Position numbers and translations under genes: made by a program
Shown here: positions 33,401 to 41,255 of the stretch, in pieces
Layout: every line of letters starts with the position of its first letter
Numbering within the stretch: the first letter of the stretch is position 1
Assembly (NCBI RefSeq): GCF_009647655.1
Contig: NZ_WJFD01000001.1
Coordinates: forward strand, 62,001-126,000
Length of the DNA stretch: 64,000 bases
Source: Chitinophaga sp. SYP-B3965
GTDB taxonomy: Bacteria; Bacteroidota; Bacteroidia; Chitinophagales; Chitinophagaceae
Reading direction: 5' to 3'
Notes under the pieces: model-generated
The model's database searches: none
What the model saw: the letters and a program-made list of their open reading frames with translations, nothing else
Told to the model about the DNA's origin: nothing

Positions 33401-33789
33401 CTGCCCTGGATAAGTTCATAAACAATTCTCCTTACCTGAGCAAACGCCGTGGTAAATATGCAGAAAGGAATGGTGGTATCTCTCAGTGGGGTAACGATCT
33501 GTCTGCCCGTGTAATGCAGGAGTTCTTCGTTAAAGTTGGCGCAAAGAGGCATACAATAACCCTCAATGCAGATATCAATAACGTACCTAACCTCCTGAAC
33601 AAATACTGGAACATCCAAAAAGGAACCACTACTTCACAACCGCTGGCATTCAGAAGTTACAACGCAAATGGAATACCTGTTTACCGGATGCAAAGCACAG
33701 GCGGTCAACTGTACACCAATCCGTTCCAGACTACTTACAGTTCCGGCAACACATGGTCTATGCAGATCGGCGCACGTTATAGTTTCTAA
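30433..33789 (+). CDS. TonB-dependent receptor with carboxypeptidase-like N-domain (Oar-like)
   Basis: 1118 aa outer-membrane protein. Signal peptide to about residue 37, then a carboxypeptidase-regulatory-like domain (SGLVTGTVKGPDGKGLEGAS) and a plug with RSITDFTRLTPQSNGGTSFAGRSG, DGANLNNSFGLNSDPLP and GFTGAGINAVTKSGTNEYHG, which resembles the Oar subgroup rather than SusC. The C-terminal barrel ends WSMQIGARYSF. An internal ATG at 30469 gives an alternative start. It follows the NPP gene by 3 bp and should import or bind products of the neighbouring phosphodiesterases. No SusD partner. Confidence 0.93.
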   Translation: MIKLLHLNFQTTMAMLTKKTLLYLLCMFLLPLAMNAQVTSGLVTGTVKGPDGKGLEGASVTVIHQPSGTRSVNVTRKGGSFTLTGLRVGGPYNLKVEYIGYKPQLVTDFRILLGEPYDINVTMSNEEARELQGVSIKSVKRKAATEKSGASTVIDSRQLASLPSFNRSITDFTRLTPQSNGGTSFAGRSGYYNNLKVDGANLNNSFGLNSDPLPGGGGEPISLDAFDEISVNIAPVDVRQSGFTGAGINAVTKSGTNEYHGTIFTFYRDPSMNGRKVADIVYDRATGSSKKSFGGSFGGPIIKNKLFFFVNGEYEVNSGAKITNTVPDGSLLPGSKSSTHIDSLAKLSKFLKDTYGYETGAYDNYPSAKRDNYKYIVKLDWNINNQHKLTAKFQDYVGNEEPSSINGTSIIGGGGFSLPGSTSVLSTLPNSRMSNRSMAFANSVYGFKHTVRSGTLELNSNFRNISNSLLVTVSKIQDTRVTNSAPFPLVDIMDGTAVAHNYMTFGYEPFSYNNDVINKVWNVTDNFSYYVGKHAITAGFTYEHQMVGNMFMPGAQSYYVYNSLNDFMTQAAPLYYSYAYSMVPGKKAVYSAELNYGQASVYVQDEIKVTPKLKVTLGLRAERPVYTQKALENPAITALTFPDKDGSMKHYDGQWPGAQINFSPRIGMRWDALGDKSLVIRGSMGVFNGLSPFVWLTNMPTNSGMYQNAVALRNTNADEAKILADMKFDPNVDGYAGLFPPVAGTSIPTNIVLVDPNFKFPQIFRTDIAVDKNLGNGWTFTAEGLITKDINAVRMRNGNLKEATGIAAGPDNRPRYVSPNASDRYIYPSLGSAVIVENTSKGYSYALTAQLNKAFAKGFYGSIAYTFTGAKDISGNSGSQAYSIWNSNPTVGTSNDMEMNPSSSVARHRVISMLSYRIEYLSHAATTLSLIYEGSPNGNITYRLNGDMNGDGNNQDLMYVPNKATDLTFEAYSATVNGATINFTPEQQAAALDKFINNSPYLSKRRGKYAERNGGISQWGNDLSARVMQEFFVKVGAKRHTITLNADINNVPNLLNKYWNIQKGTTTSQPLAFRSYNANGIPVYRMQSTGGQLYTNPFQTTYSSGNTWSMQIGARYSF

Positions 33790-33807
33790 CCTATCATTAC
33801 TATTAGC

Positions 33808-34311
33808 ATGAAAAAGATATCATATTTATTACTCGTTGTTTTATTCGCTTCTTCCTGTGAGAAGAACAATGATTCTATTAAAGAAGAACTGGAAAAAGCA
33901 TTACCTGTTATCCAGGTGACCAGCATGGGGCTGATGCTGCAAACAGGCCCTTTTGTACCTGCTGATGTGATCGGCGTTACATTTGGCGGCGCTATCACCA
34001 AAGCAAACCCCGGTACTGTGGATTTTGCCTGGTATGATGCTCCCTCTTCCGGTGCAGCTACCCGTATAGACAGTGTGCATTTCCCTTCATTTACTGAAAA
34101 GGCGGCAACGGCCAATGGAAATAACAGTGTAACAACTTCTTTCTACCCGGCCACTTACCCGAACACCAATTACTTTACAGGAACACTTGCATTAAAACTT
34201 ACTAAATTACCAGTAGGAAATAAATCTTATACCCTGCGTATTTATGTTCGCACGGAAGATGGAAGCAAAGTGTCCACCTTCGCAGTAACGAAGTTCATTA
34301 CAATGAAATAA
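33808..34311 (+). CDS. small lipoprotein of unknown function
   Basis: 167 aa with lipoprotein signal (LLLVVLFASSCEKNND, Cys about 17). Not recognised. The mature part looks like one beta-sandwich domain (FVPADVIGVTFGGAI, YTLRIYVRTEDGSKVSTFAV), similar in size and pattern to surface-exposed accessory lipoproteins encoded after TonB receptors. It lies 18 bp after the receptor gene and is followed by a strong terminator. Probably a surface partner of that receptor. Confidence 0.65.
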   Translation: MKKISYLLLVVLFASSCEKNNDSIKEELEKALPVIQVTSMGLMLQTGPFVPADVIGVTFGGAITKANPGTVDFAWYDAPSSGAATRIDSVHFPSFTEKAATANGNNSVTTSFYPATYPNTNYFTGTLALKLTKLPVGNKSYTLRIYVRTEDGSKVSTFAVTKFITMK

Positions 34312-34327
34312 TTTCATATTCAAGACT

Positions 34328-34361
34328 GGATATGCGTTGTGCAAGCAACGCATATCCTTTT
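34328..34361 (+). terminator. strong intrinsic terminator inside the phosphodiester cluster
   Basis: Perfect twelve-pair stem GGATATGCGTTG / CAACGCATATCC with loop TGCAAG, then TTTTCATTT. It splits the cluster into two transcription units. It also overlaps the upstream part of a possible longer reading frame (from 34337), which rules out that start for the GDPD gene. Confidence 0.9.
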
Positions 34362-34375
34362 CATTTATTCGGCTT

Positions 34376-35254
34376 ATGAGATCTGCCAGCACACTTTTAC
34401 TGCTCCTGCTTATTACTTTTTCCGCAGGAGCCCAGCAACTGAATTTTAAGACAACTCAGCAACTGCAAAAATTCCTTTCGTATGGAAAGGTCCGTTACCC
34501 ATTGGTCAGCGCCCACCGCGGTGGTCCTGAAAAAGGATTCCCGGAGAATGCACTGGAAACATTTCAGCACAGCAGTCTTTCACAGCCACTGATCATTGAA
34601 TGTGATATTGCACTGAGCAAAGATTCCGCATTGGTATTAATGCATGATAACCGGCTGGACAGAACCTCCACCGGAAAAGGCAATATCGGAGACTACACCT
34701 GGGAGGAACTGAAAAAATTCTACCTGAAAGATAATGATGGAGATACCACCACCTTCCGCATCCCTTTACTGGATGATGTACTATTATGGGGAAAAGGCAA
34801 AGTGATCTTTACACTGGATGTTAAACGCGGTGTGCCTTATGCAAAAGTGGTAGAAGCAGTACGCCGCTGCAAAGCAGAACCCTGTTCTGTGATCATCACC
34901 TATAATGCAGACCAGGCAGCAGAAGTATCCAAACTGGCGCCAGACCTGATGATCTCTGCCTCTATACAAAAGAAAGAAGACCTGGCCCGGTTAAACAGTT
35001 ACGGTGTTCCCAATGACCGCCTCGTAGCCTTTATCGGTACACGGGAGGCTGATGCGGAATTTTATCAATACCTGCATGAGAACAAGATCCTTTGCATTCT
35101 GGGTACTATGGGCAACTTAGATAAACAGGCCATTGCAAGAGGAGATAAAAGCTATTACGAATATGTGGAACACGGAGCGGATATTCTGTCTACAGACAGA
35201 CCGCATGAAGCCGGCGCCCAACTGCAAGAATATATTAAAAGCCACAAGAAATGA
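34376..35254 (+). CDS. glycerophosphodiester phosphodiesterase family protein
   Basis: Secreted enzyme that cleaves glycerophosphodiesters to glycerol-3-phosphate and an alcohol. 292 aa from the ATG at 34376, which gives a clean signal peptide (MRSASTLLLLLLITFSAGAQ). The GDPD hallmarks are present: SAHRGGPEKGFPENALETF (active-site His-Arg), ECDIALSKDSALVLMHDNRLDRT (second His) and GKVIFTLDVKRG. The length and motif order fit the periplasmic GlpQ-like group. It overlaps the following NPP gene by 4 bp, so the two are coupled. Confidence 0.93.
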   Translation: MRSASTLLLLLLITFSAGAQQLNFKTTQQLQKFLSYGKVRYPLVSAHRGGPEKGFPENALETFQHSSLSQPLIIECDIALSKDSALVLMHDNRLDRTSTGKGNIGDYTWEELKKFYLKDNDGDTTTFRIPLLDDVLLWGKGKVIFTLDVKRGVPYAKVVEAVRRCKAEPCSVIITYNADQAAEVSKLAPDLMISASIQKKEDLARLNSYGVPNDRLVAFIGTREADAEFYQYLHENKILCILGTMGNLDKQAIARGDKSYYEYVEHGADILSTDRPHEAGAQLQEYIKSHKK

Positions 35255-36492
35255 GATATATGATACTGCTGCTCTTGTTGAGCAACATCGCCTTTAGCCA
35301 GGATACAACACAATATAAAGTAGAAGGTCGCCATAACAGCGCCGCCGCACAACAACAGCCTTATGTGATACTGATCTCCGCAGATGGTTTCCGTTATGAC
35401 TACGCAGAGAAATACCAGGCGGAACATTTGCTGGAATTAGGTAAGGAAGGGGTAAAAGCGGCATCTATGATCCCCTCTTTCCCCAGTGTAACATTCCCTA
35501 ACCATTACAGCATTGCTACAGGGCTTTATCCTTCTCATCACGGTATTGTGAACAATACTTTTTATGATCCGGGAAAAAACGAAAACTATTCCATGGGTAA
35601 TAAACCCAAGGTAAGGGATGGTGCCTGGTATGGCGGTACACCTTTATGGGTACTGGCAGAACAGCAGCAAATGGTGAGTGCCAGCATGTTCTGGGTAGGG
35701 TCTGAAGCAGATGTGAAAGGAGTTCGTCCTTCTTACTATTATAATTACAGTGAAAGGATACCGATGGAAAGCAGGATCAAAGCTGTAAAAGACTGGCTCA
35801 CTTTGCCGGAAGATCAACGCCCTCACTTCATCACTTTCTATGTATCAGAACCAGACCATGCAGGGCATCGTTTTGGCCCTGAAGCAATAGAAACTGCACA
35901 AGCCGTGAGAGAAGTTGATTCTATCATCTACCAGTTAACAGAAGCAGTACGAACAACAGGCCTTCCTGTCAATTTCATTTTTGTATCAGATCATGGAATG
36001 ACTGCTGTGGACAGAGAACATCCGCTGCCAACACCTGCCGCCATAGATACCAATAAATTCCTCATTCCTGCTTCCGGCACTATGATGGTCTTACATGCAA
36101 AGGATAAGACAGATATCCAACCCTTATATGAAACTTTGAAGAAAGAAGAAGCACATTATAAAGTATACCTGAAAACCAACGCACCTGCTGAATTGCATTA
36201 CAATGATACAGACGACAGGATGAACAGGATCGGGGATATCTTACTGATCCCGGAATGGCCTTATGTTTTCTCTACACGCAAACCCGGTGCCGGGCATCAT
36301 GGATTTCCGCCTTTGCAGGTAAAAGACATGCATGCCACTTTCATGGCATGGGGCCCTGCGTTTAAAGAGCACATGAGCATACCTTCTTTTGAGAACGTAA
36401 ATGTATACCCGCTGATTGCAGAAATATTAAAACTAAAGATCACAGAACCGATAGACGGCCGCAAAGAAGTACTGCATAACATTTTAAAGTAA
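35251..36492 (+). CDS. secreted NPP-family phosphodiesterase (second copy)
   Basis: 413 aa alkaline-phosphatase-superfamily enzyme with signal peptide (LLLLLSNIAFSQ). Active-site motifs: VILISADGFRYDY (Asp), FPSVTFPNHYSIATG (here Ser/Thr region near the nucleophile), YVSEPDHAGHRFGPEA (Asp/His), IFVSDHGM (Asp-His) and GAGHHGFPP (His). It differs clearly from the first NPP copy (29047-30429), so it likely has a different substrate. Coupled to the GDPD gene by a 4-bp overlap and followed after 5 bp by the EEP gene. Confidence 0.92.
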   Translation: MRYMILLLLLSNIAFSQDTTQYKVEGRHNSAAAQQQPYVILISADGFRYDYAEKYQAEHLLELGKEGVKAASMIPSFPSVTFPNHYSIATGLYPSHHGIVNNTFYDPGKNENYSMGNKPKVRDGAWYGGTPLWVLAEQQQMVSASMFWVGSEADVKGVRPSYYYNYSERIPMESRIKAVKDWLTLPEDQRPHFITFYVSEPDHAGHRFGPEAIETAQAVREVDSIIYQLTEAVRTTGLPVNFIFVSDHGMTAVDREHPLPTPAAIDTNKFLIPASGTMMVLHAKDKTDIQPLYETLKKEEAHYKVYLKTNAPAELHYNDTDDRMNRIGDILLIPEWPYVFSTRKPGAGHHGFPPLQVKDMHATFMAWGPAFKEHMSIPSFENVNVYPLIAEILKLKITEPIDGRKEVLHNILK

Positions 36493-36497
36493 AGCAC

Positions 36498-37442
36498 ATG
36501 AAAAAAGTAATCATATATCTCGCCACCGCATTATTCATCACAAGCGTTTCCGCACAGGAATTCCGCCCCGGCATGTTATACACACCGGATTACAAACCCG
36601 GGGATACGCTGAAAGTGATGGCCTTCAATACAGAGAACCTTACGGACCTGAAGGATAACCTGTACATCAACAACCGCATGGAAGATGCTGCTGATAAAAA
36701 GAAAGAAGAAAAAGCAGCATTGTTATCCAAAGTGATCAAAGCAGCCAATGCAGATATCGTGCTGATCTCTGAGTTTGAAACCGTTGCTTATCTCCGTGAG
36801 CTGAGCCAGAAATTTGACTGGGGATACAAATACTTTGCTACCTCAGAAAGTCAGACCTGGTACCAGAACACCATGATCATGAGTAAAGTGCCCATTGGTA
36901 CTTTCCGTACGTATGGCTCCATCTATTCACCCATCGTAGGAGAGAAGGATGAACAGGGGAAACCCGCCATGCAGATCAATATCAATTCCCGGATGTGGAT
37001 CGGAGAAGTATGGCCTACACCTGATCAGCGTTTATATCTCTGCGGTGTGCATTTAAAAGCAGGCAGGAATAAAAGCGATACCGCTACCCGGATAGGACAA
37101 ACGCAATTGCTGAAAGGAGAATTCGAACGCATCGTGAAAGCAGACAAGAAAGCCTGCATCCTCATGGCAGGAGACTTTAACTCTACACCGGAAAGCCGCG
37201 AATTTAAAATGTTGCAGGAAGGCAGTAAAAGAGCCCGCCTGATAGATCCGCTGGCTGGTACCACCGTATATTCTCACCCTGCCGGTAATCCCCGCTGGAG
37301 GATAGACCACATGGTGTACAATAAGAACCTCGCATCCCGGATAGTACCCGGCAGCACTGGCCCGGCTTATATCCTGAGCAAACAGGAAATGGCGGAGATG
37401 AGTGATCATCTGCCTGTTGTTACAAAGATACTGTTACACTAA
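36498..37442 (+). CDS. secreted endonuclease/exonuclease/phosphatase (EEP) family protein
   Basis: 314 aa with signal peptide (ALFITSVSAQ). DNase I-like fold: MAFNTENLTD near the N-terminus, IVLISEFET (Mg-binding Glu), LYLCGVHLKAGRN, CILMAGDFNSTPESR (Asp-x-Asn) and DHMVYNKNL plus SDHLPVV (catalytic His). The family covers nucleases, inositol phosphatases and sphingomyelinases. In this setting a nuclease or phospholipid phosphodiesterase role is plausible. Last gene before a terminator. Confidence 0.9.
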   Translation: MKKVIIYLATALFITSVSAQEFRPGMLYTPDYKPGDTLKVMAFNTENLTDLKDNLYINNRMEDAADKKKEEKAALLSKVIKAANADIVLISEFETVAYLRELSQKFDWGYKYFATSESQTWYQNTMIMSKVPIGTFRTYGSIYSPIVGEKDEQGKPAMQININSRMWIGEVWPTPDQRLYLCGVHLKAGRNKSDTATRIGQTQLLKGEFERIVKADKKACILMAGDFNSTPESREFKMLQEGSKRARLIDPLAGTTVYSHPAGNPRWRIDHMVYNKNLASRIVPGSTGPAYILSKQEMAEMSDHLPVVTKILLH

Positions 37443-37454
37443 TCAACCATAAGG

Positions 37455-37480
37455 GGCCGGGGACTTCTCCGGCCTTCTTA
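37455..37480 (+). terminator. intrinsic terminator after the EEP gene
   Basis: GGCCGGGGA pairs with TCTCCGGCC-like arms (nine pairs, one G-T) followed by TTCTTATTT. Lies between convergent genes. Confidence 0.8.
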
Positions 37481-38932
37481 TTTCCTGCCGCCCGGAGTGT
37501 ATTCCAAACAACGGTACACCAGGAATATTCTGTCCCCCTTTGCCACAATAGGGGGAAGCGGTTGCACAGTAACGAAGTATTTCCGGAGCGTATCGGCAAA
37601 GCGATTTTCATCTGTAGCGTCCCCTATCTCAGAATTAATGAAAAGCGCATTCCTGCCTGCCAGGTCATTTACATTCGTTCCTACATAGTCAAACTGCAAA
37701 GCCTTGCGCCCAAGGATGTTCTGGCCATAGACCATTTCATCCATATAGAAATTAAGCACGGCACTGGTCTTATAATCATCCGCAGAAAAAACGAAATCAG
37801 CCGGGTATTCTTTCTTCAGGGAGATGACAGACTTCGCCATTTCGTCCCATCCCAGCCACACATCATCAGAGTTCACCGGCACCGGGTAAAAGACCAGCTC
37901 AATAGCCAGCGCCACATGTACCACCACAGCAAAGATCTGCTGCCAGCGGATATACTTCTCAGCAAAGTAAATACTCACCCAAATAATACCACTGATATAA
38001 GCAGGCATCATCCAGTTTATTTTCACCCAGTAAATGGGAGAGATCAGGAAGAACAATAGGAAAAGAGGCAGGAAGAAACAAAGCAGGAATAACTGCTCCG
38101 CCGTTACTTTTGCCATACGCCGAATGGTTTTATACAGCAACACCCATAAGGCAAAGAAAAGCACCGGCATCAGGATAGCAGCCTGGTGGCCAATTACACC
38201 CAGCACATCCAGGGGCCTCACCTGAATACCTTCCACACGGCCTGAAGATTGGAAACGGAAGGAGGCGAAATTATGCTGGATGTTCCAGATGATCACCGGA
38301 CTACTCACCAATACCATCAGCAGCAGCGCGCCCCATAACCAGGGAGATAATAACCATTTCCGGTGTTTTGCCGATAACACTAAGTAAAGCAACAATCCCG
38401 CAGGCAGGAAAACAGCCGTGTATTTACTGTCAAATGCCAGGCCCATCATGAGGCCTGCCAGGAGCCAGTATCCTTTCTTTTCCAGGAATACCGCCCTGTA
38501 CAGGAACAGGAGGGAAAGCGTCCAGCAAAGCATTAAAGGAACATCAGGTGTGGATACGAGGGAAAGGATGGTGACCATCAGTGTGGAAAACATGACCACC
38601 AAAGCATTGGCCGCCCGGCGACGGCTCAGGAAATGAAGGCAAAGGTGATAAAAAGCGATCACCGTTCCCAAAGTGGTCAGGGAATCCGCCAGTTTCACAG
38701 CGTAGGCTTTATTCCCCAATACAGTAGTAAAAGCCTTTAGCAGCCAGGCAATAGCAGGAGGGTGATCATAATAGGAAAGTGCCGGATGCTCTCCGTAAAA
38801 ATGATAATACGCGTCCTGGGGCATCAGGCCCATGGCGCCTATAAATATAAGCCGCAATACTAAAATAAACAGCGCAGTGAACAGTAAAACCTTATTTCCC
38901 TTAATGTGCGCGATCAGACCTGCCTTCTCCAT
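37478..38932 (-). CDS. glycosyltransferase family 39-type membrane protein
   Basis: 484 aa polytopic inner-membrane protein of the PMT/ArnT superfamily, which transfers sugars from polyprenyl-phosphate donors to lipid or protein acceptors at the periplasmic face. The first loop has MPQDAYYHFYGEHPALSYYDHPPAIAWLL, which holds the conserved acidic residue and the ArnT/GT39 pattern. About 10-11 further helices follow, then a C-terminal periplasmic domain (about 120 residues). The acceptor is unknown. It stands alone between convergent EEP and divergent LigD genes. Confidence 0.88.
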   Translation of the reverse strand: MEKAGLIAHIKGNKVLLFTALFILVLRLIFIGAMGLMPQDAYYHFYGEHPALSYYDHPPAIAWLLKAFTTVLGNKAYAVKLADSLTTLGTVIAFYHLCLHFLSRRRAANALVVMFSTLMVTILSLVSTPDVPLMLCWTLSLLFLYRAVFLEKKGYWLLAGLMMGLAFDSKYTAVFLPAGLLLYLVLSAKHRKWLLSPWLWGALLLMVLVSSPVIIWNIQHNFASFRFQSSGRVEGIQVRPLDVLGVIGHQAAILMPVLFFALWVLLYKTIRRMAKVTAEQLFLLCFFLPLFLLFFLISPIYWVKINWMMPAYISGIIWVSIYFAEKYIRWQQIFAVVVHVALAIELVFYPVPVNSDDVWLGWDEMAKSVISLKKEYPADFVFSADDYKTSAVLNFYMDEMVYGQNILGRKALQFDYVGTNVNDLAGRNALFINSEIGDATDENRFADTLRKYFVTVQPLPPIVAKGDRIFLVYRCLEYTPGGRK

Positions 38933-39044
38933 AATTGGTTGTCAAGATAAAAATTATTATTCCATTCTTCACTGTAATGAGATGACCTCCTGTTGTTTAT
39001 AGACGAATCCGCATAGATTGGCACGAAGTTTAGCCGGTTTATAT

Positions 39045-41012
39045 ATGAAAAAGAGCGCTCCAGGCAAATTGGCTAAGATACCTGCAACTATCAGTCCAAT
39101 GCTCGCCACACTGGTGAATAAACCGGTGGAGGGCGAGGGCTGGTTGTTTGAGGTTAAATGGGACGGCTACCGGGCCATTGCCATAAAGGATGGCCGGAAA
39201 ACAGCACTGATCTCCCGTAATAACAAATCATTCAATGATAAGTTCTATCCCGTTTACGAAGCCGTAAAAGAATGGGATATCCGCGGCGTGGTGGATGGAG
39301 AGATCGTGGTGTTGAATGATGCCGGCCGCTCTGATTTTGCATCCCTGCAAAACTGGCGGAGTGAAGCAGACGGTACGCTCATCTATTATGTATTTGATCT
39401 GTTATGGTTGGATGGGAGAGACCTCACCGCAGAACCCTTATTAACACGCAGGGAATTATTAAAGCAGCAACTGCCACCCGATGGCATCATCCGCATGAGC
39501 GAAAGTTTTCACACCCCGGTAAAGCAATTGCTGGAAGCGGGCAGAAAGATCGGATTGGAAGGGATCATTGCAAAAAAAGCAGATAGCACCTACCATCCCG
39601 GAGATCGTACAAAAGAATGGCTGAAAATTAAACTCAGTAAACGGCACGAAGTAGTGATCGGTGGTTTTACAAAGAATGAAGGCTCCGCAAAAGCATTCAG
39701 TTCTTTATTGGTAGGTGTTTACGAAGGAGGCAAATTCGTTTATACGGGAAAGGTAGGAACGGGTTTTTCAGATAAGCTGCAAAAGGAAATGATGGCAAAG
39801 TTCCGCCCGCTCATCACGAAGAAGATGCCTTTCTCATCTTTACCGGATGTGAACAAACCCTCCCGCTTCAGGCCCAATCCGCCCAAAGCAGAGGCTACAT
39901 GGCTGAAGCCACAGTTAGTATGTGAAGTGCATTATGCAGAAATAACCGCAGATGGTGTAATGCGCCATCCTTCTTTTGAAGCGCTGCGGGAAGATAAAAA
40001 GGCGAAAGAAGTATTTAGGGAAAAAGCATCACCCATCGTAAAAAGCAAACTGCTGAAAGCGCCGGAAGAACAGGGCCGGAAAACATTCCTGAACCCCGCT
40101 GAAGTAACCCAGGTGCGGAAAGTAAAAGGGCATGAGTTAAAGTTTACTAATCTAAACAAGATCTTCTGGCCCAAAGAGAAATACACCAAAAGGGATATGC
40201 TCAACTATTATTACCAGGTAGCGCCCTACATCCTGCCATATCTGAAAGACCGTCCGCAGTCCATGAACCGTTTCCCGAATGGCATCACCGGAAAGAGTTT
40301 TTACCAGAAGGATATAACAGGCAAAGCGCCGGAATGGGTGCAGCAATTCCCTTATCATACCAGCGATGGAAAAGATAAGAACTTCCTGGTGGTAGATGAT
40401 GAAGCCAGCCTGTTGTATATGGCCAACCTGGGCGCCATTGAAATGAACCCATGGAACAGCCGCATCCAAAAACCGGATCATCCTGACTGGTGCCTGATAG
40501 ACCTTGATCCTACAGAGAAGAACTCCTTTGAACAGGTGATTGAAACTGCCCGGGTAACGAAACAGGTGCTGGATGCAATAGGTATAACTGGTTATCCTAA
40601 AACTTCCGGTTCCACGGGCATTCATATTTACATACCCCTCCAGGCAAAATACACCTACGATGAATGCCAGCTTTTCGCCAAATGGATAGCTGCCCAGGTG
40701 CATCATGAACTGCCGCGTTTTACCAGTATTGAACGTATGACGCGTAACAGAACGGGTAAGTTGTATGTGGATTATTTACAGAACAGGCCCAAGGCCACAC
40801 TGGCCGCTCCCTATTCTTTACGTCCTAAACCCGGCGCAACGGTATCCATGCCTTTGCATTGGGAGGAAGTGAAGAAGGGATTAAAGATGAAGGATTTTAC
40901 GATCAACAATGCGCTGGAACGCATCAAAAGCGAAGGAGATATTTTTAAACCGGTGCTTGGCCGGGGCATTCAACTGAAGAAAGTACTAAAGGAATTTGAA
41001 CTTAAACAGTGA
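39045..41012 (+). CDS. ligD: LigD-type ATP-dependent DNA ligase with polymerase domain, no phosphoesterase domain
   Basis: Non-homologous end-joining ligase. From the ATG at 39045 it is 655 aa (a TTG at 39018 would add nine residues). The N-terminal half is the ligase: FEVKWDGYRAI with the lysine adenylated in catalysis (Lys 38), then DGEIVVLND, GLEGIIAKKADSTYHPGDRTKEWLKIKL and the OB fold. The C-terminal half (from about residue 360, ELKFTNLNKIFWPKEKYTKRD) is the primase-like polymerase with the metal-binding CLIDLDP motif and SGSTGIHIY. Full LigD proteins often carry a third, phosphoesterase domain; it is absent here. A 65-aa gene follows after 4 bp. No Ku gene is in the window. Confidence 0.93.
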   Translation: MKKSAPGKLAKIPATISPMLATLVNKPVEGEGWLFEVKWDGYRAIAIKDGRKTALISRNNKSFNDKFYPVYEAVKEWDIRGVVDGEIVVLNDAGRSDFASLQNWRSEADGTLIYYVFDLLWLDGRDLTAEPLLTRRELLKQQLPPDGIIRMSESFHTPVKQLLEAGRKIGLEGIIAKKADSTYHPGDRTKEWLKIKLSKRHEVVIGGFTKNEGSAKAFSSLLVGVYEGGKFVYTGKVGTGFSDKLQKEMMAKFRPLITKKMPFSSLPDVNKPSRFRPNPPKAEATWLKPQLVCEVHYAEITADGVMRHPSFEALREDKKAKEVFREKASPIVKSKLLKAPEEQGRKTFLNPAEVTQVRKVKGHELKFTNLNKIFWPKEKYTKRDMLNYYYQVAPYILPYLKDRPQSMNRFPNGITGKSFYQKDITGKAPEWVQQFPYHTSDGKDKNFLVVDDEASLLYMANLGAIEMNPWNSRIQKPDHPDWCLIDLDPTEKNSFEQVIETARVTKQVLDAIGITGYPKTSGSTGIHIYIPLQAKYTYDECQLFAKWIAAQVHHELPRFTSIERMTRNRTGKLYVDYLQNRPKATLAAPYSLRPKPGATVSMPLHWEEVKKGLKMKDFTINNALERIKSEGDIFKPVLGRGIQLKKVLKEFELKQ

Positions 41013-41016
41013 CGCC

Positions 41017-41214
41017 ATGAAAAGGAAACTGATCCATGTTACACTCATTGCCCGCGCTGACGACGGTATATGGTACATATGCGCAGAGCTTTTTGCCAAG
41101 GGGCCGCATAAGATAAAACTTGTATCAAGCACGGTGATGCCATTGCTGGATGTGAGCGACCTCGTAAGAAAAATATATGGCATGGAAAAAGATCCGCTCA
41201 TCAATTTAAACTGA
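41017..41214 (+). CDS. small protein downstream of ligD
   Basis: 65 aa from the ATG at 41017, four bases after the ligD stop (a TTG at 40996 is an unlikely alternative). Not recognised. Sequence KRKLIHVTLIARADDGIWYICAELFAKGPHKI suggests a small alpha/beta fold with no signal peptide. The spacing implies co-translation with ligD, so a role in end joining or a plain co-transcribed gene are both possible. Confidence 0.6.
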   Translation: MKRKLIHVTLIARADDGIWYICAELFAKGPHKIKLVSSTVMPLLDVSDLVRKIYGMEKDPLINLN

Positions 41215-41255
41215 CCGGATTTTGATTATTAGCGTATAAGCTATATTTTACCACC

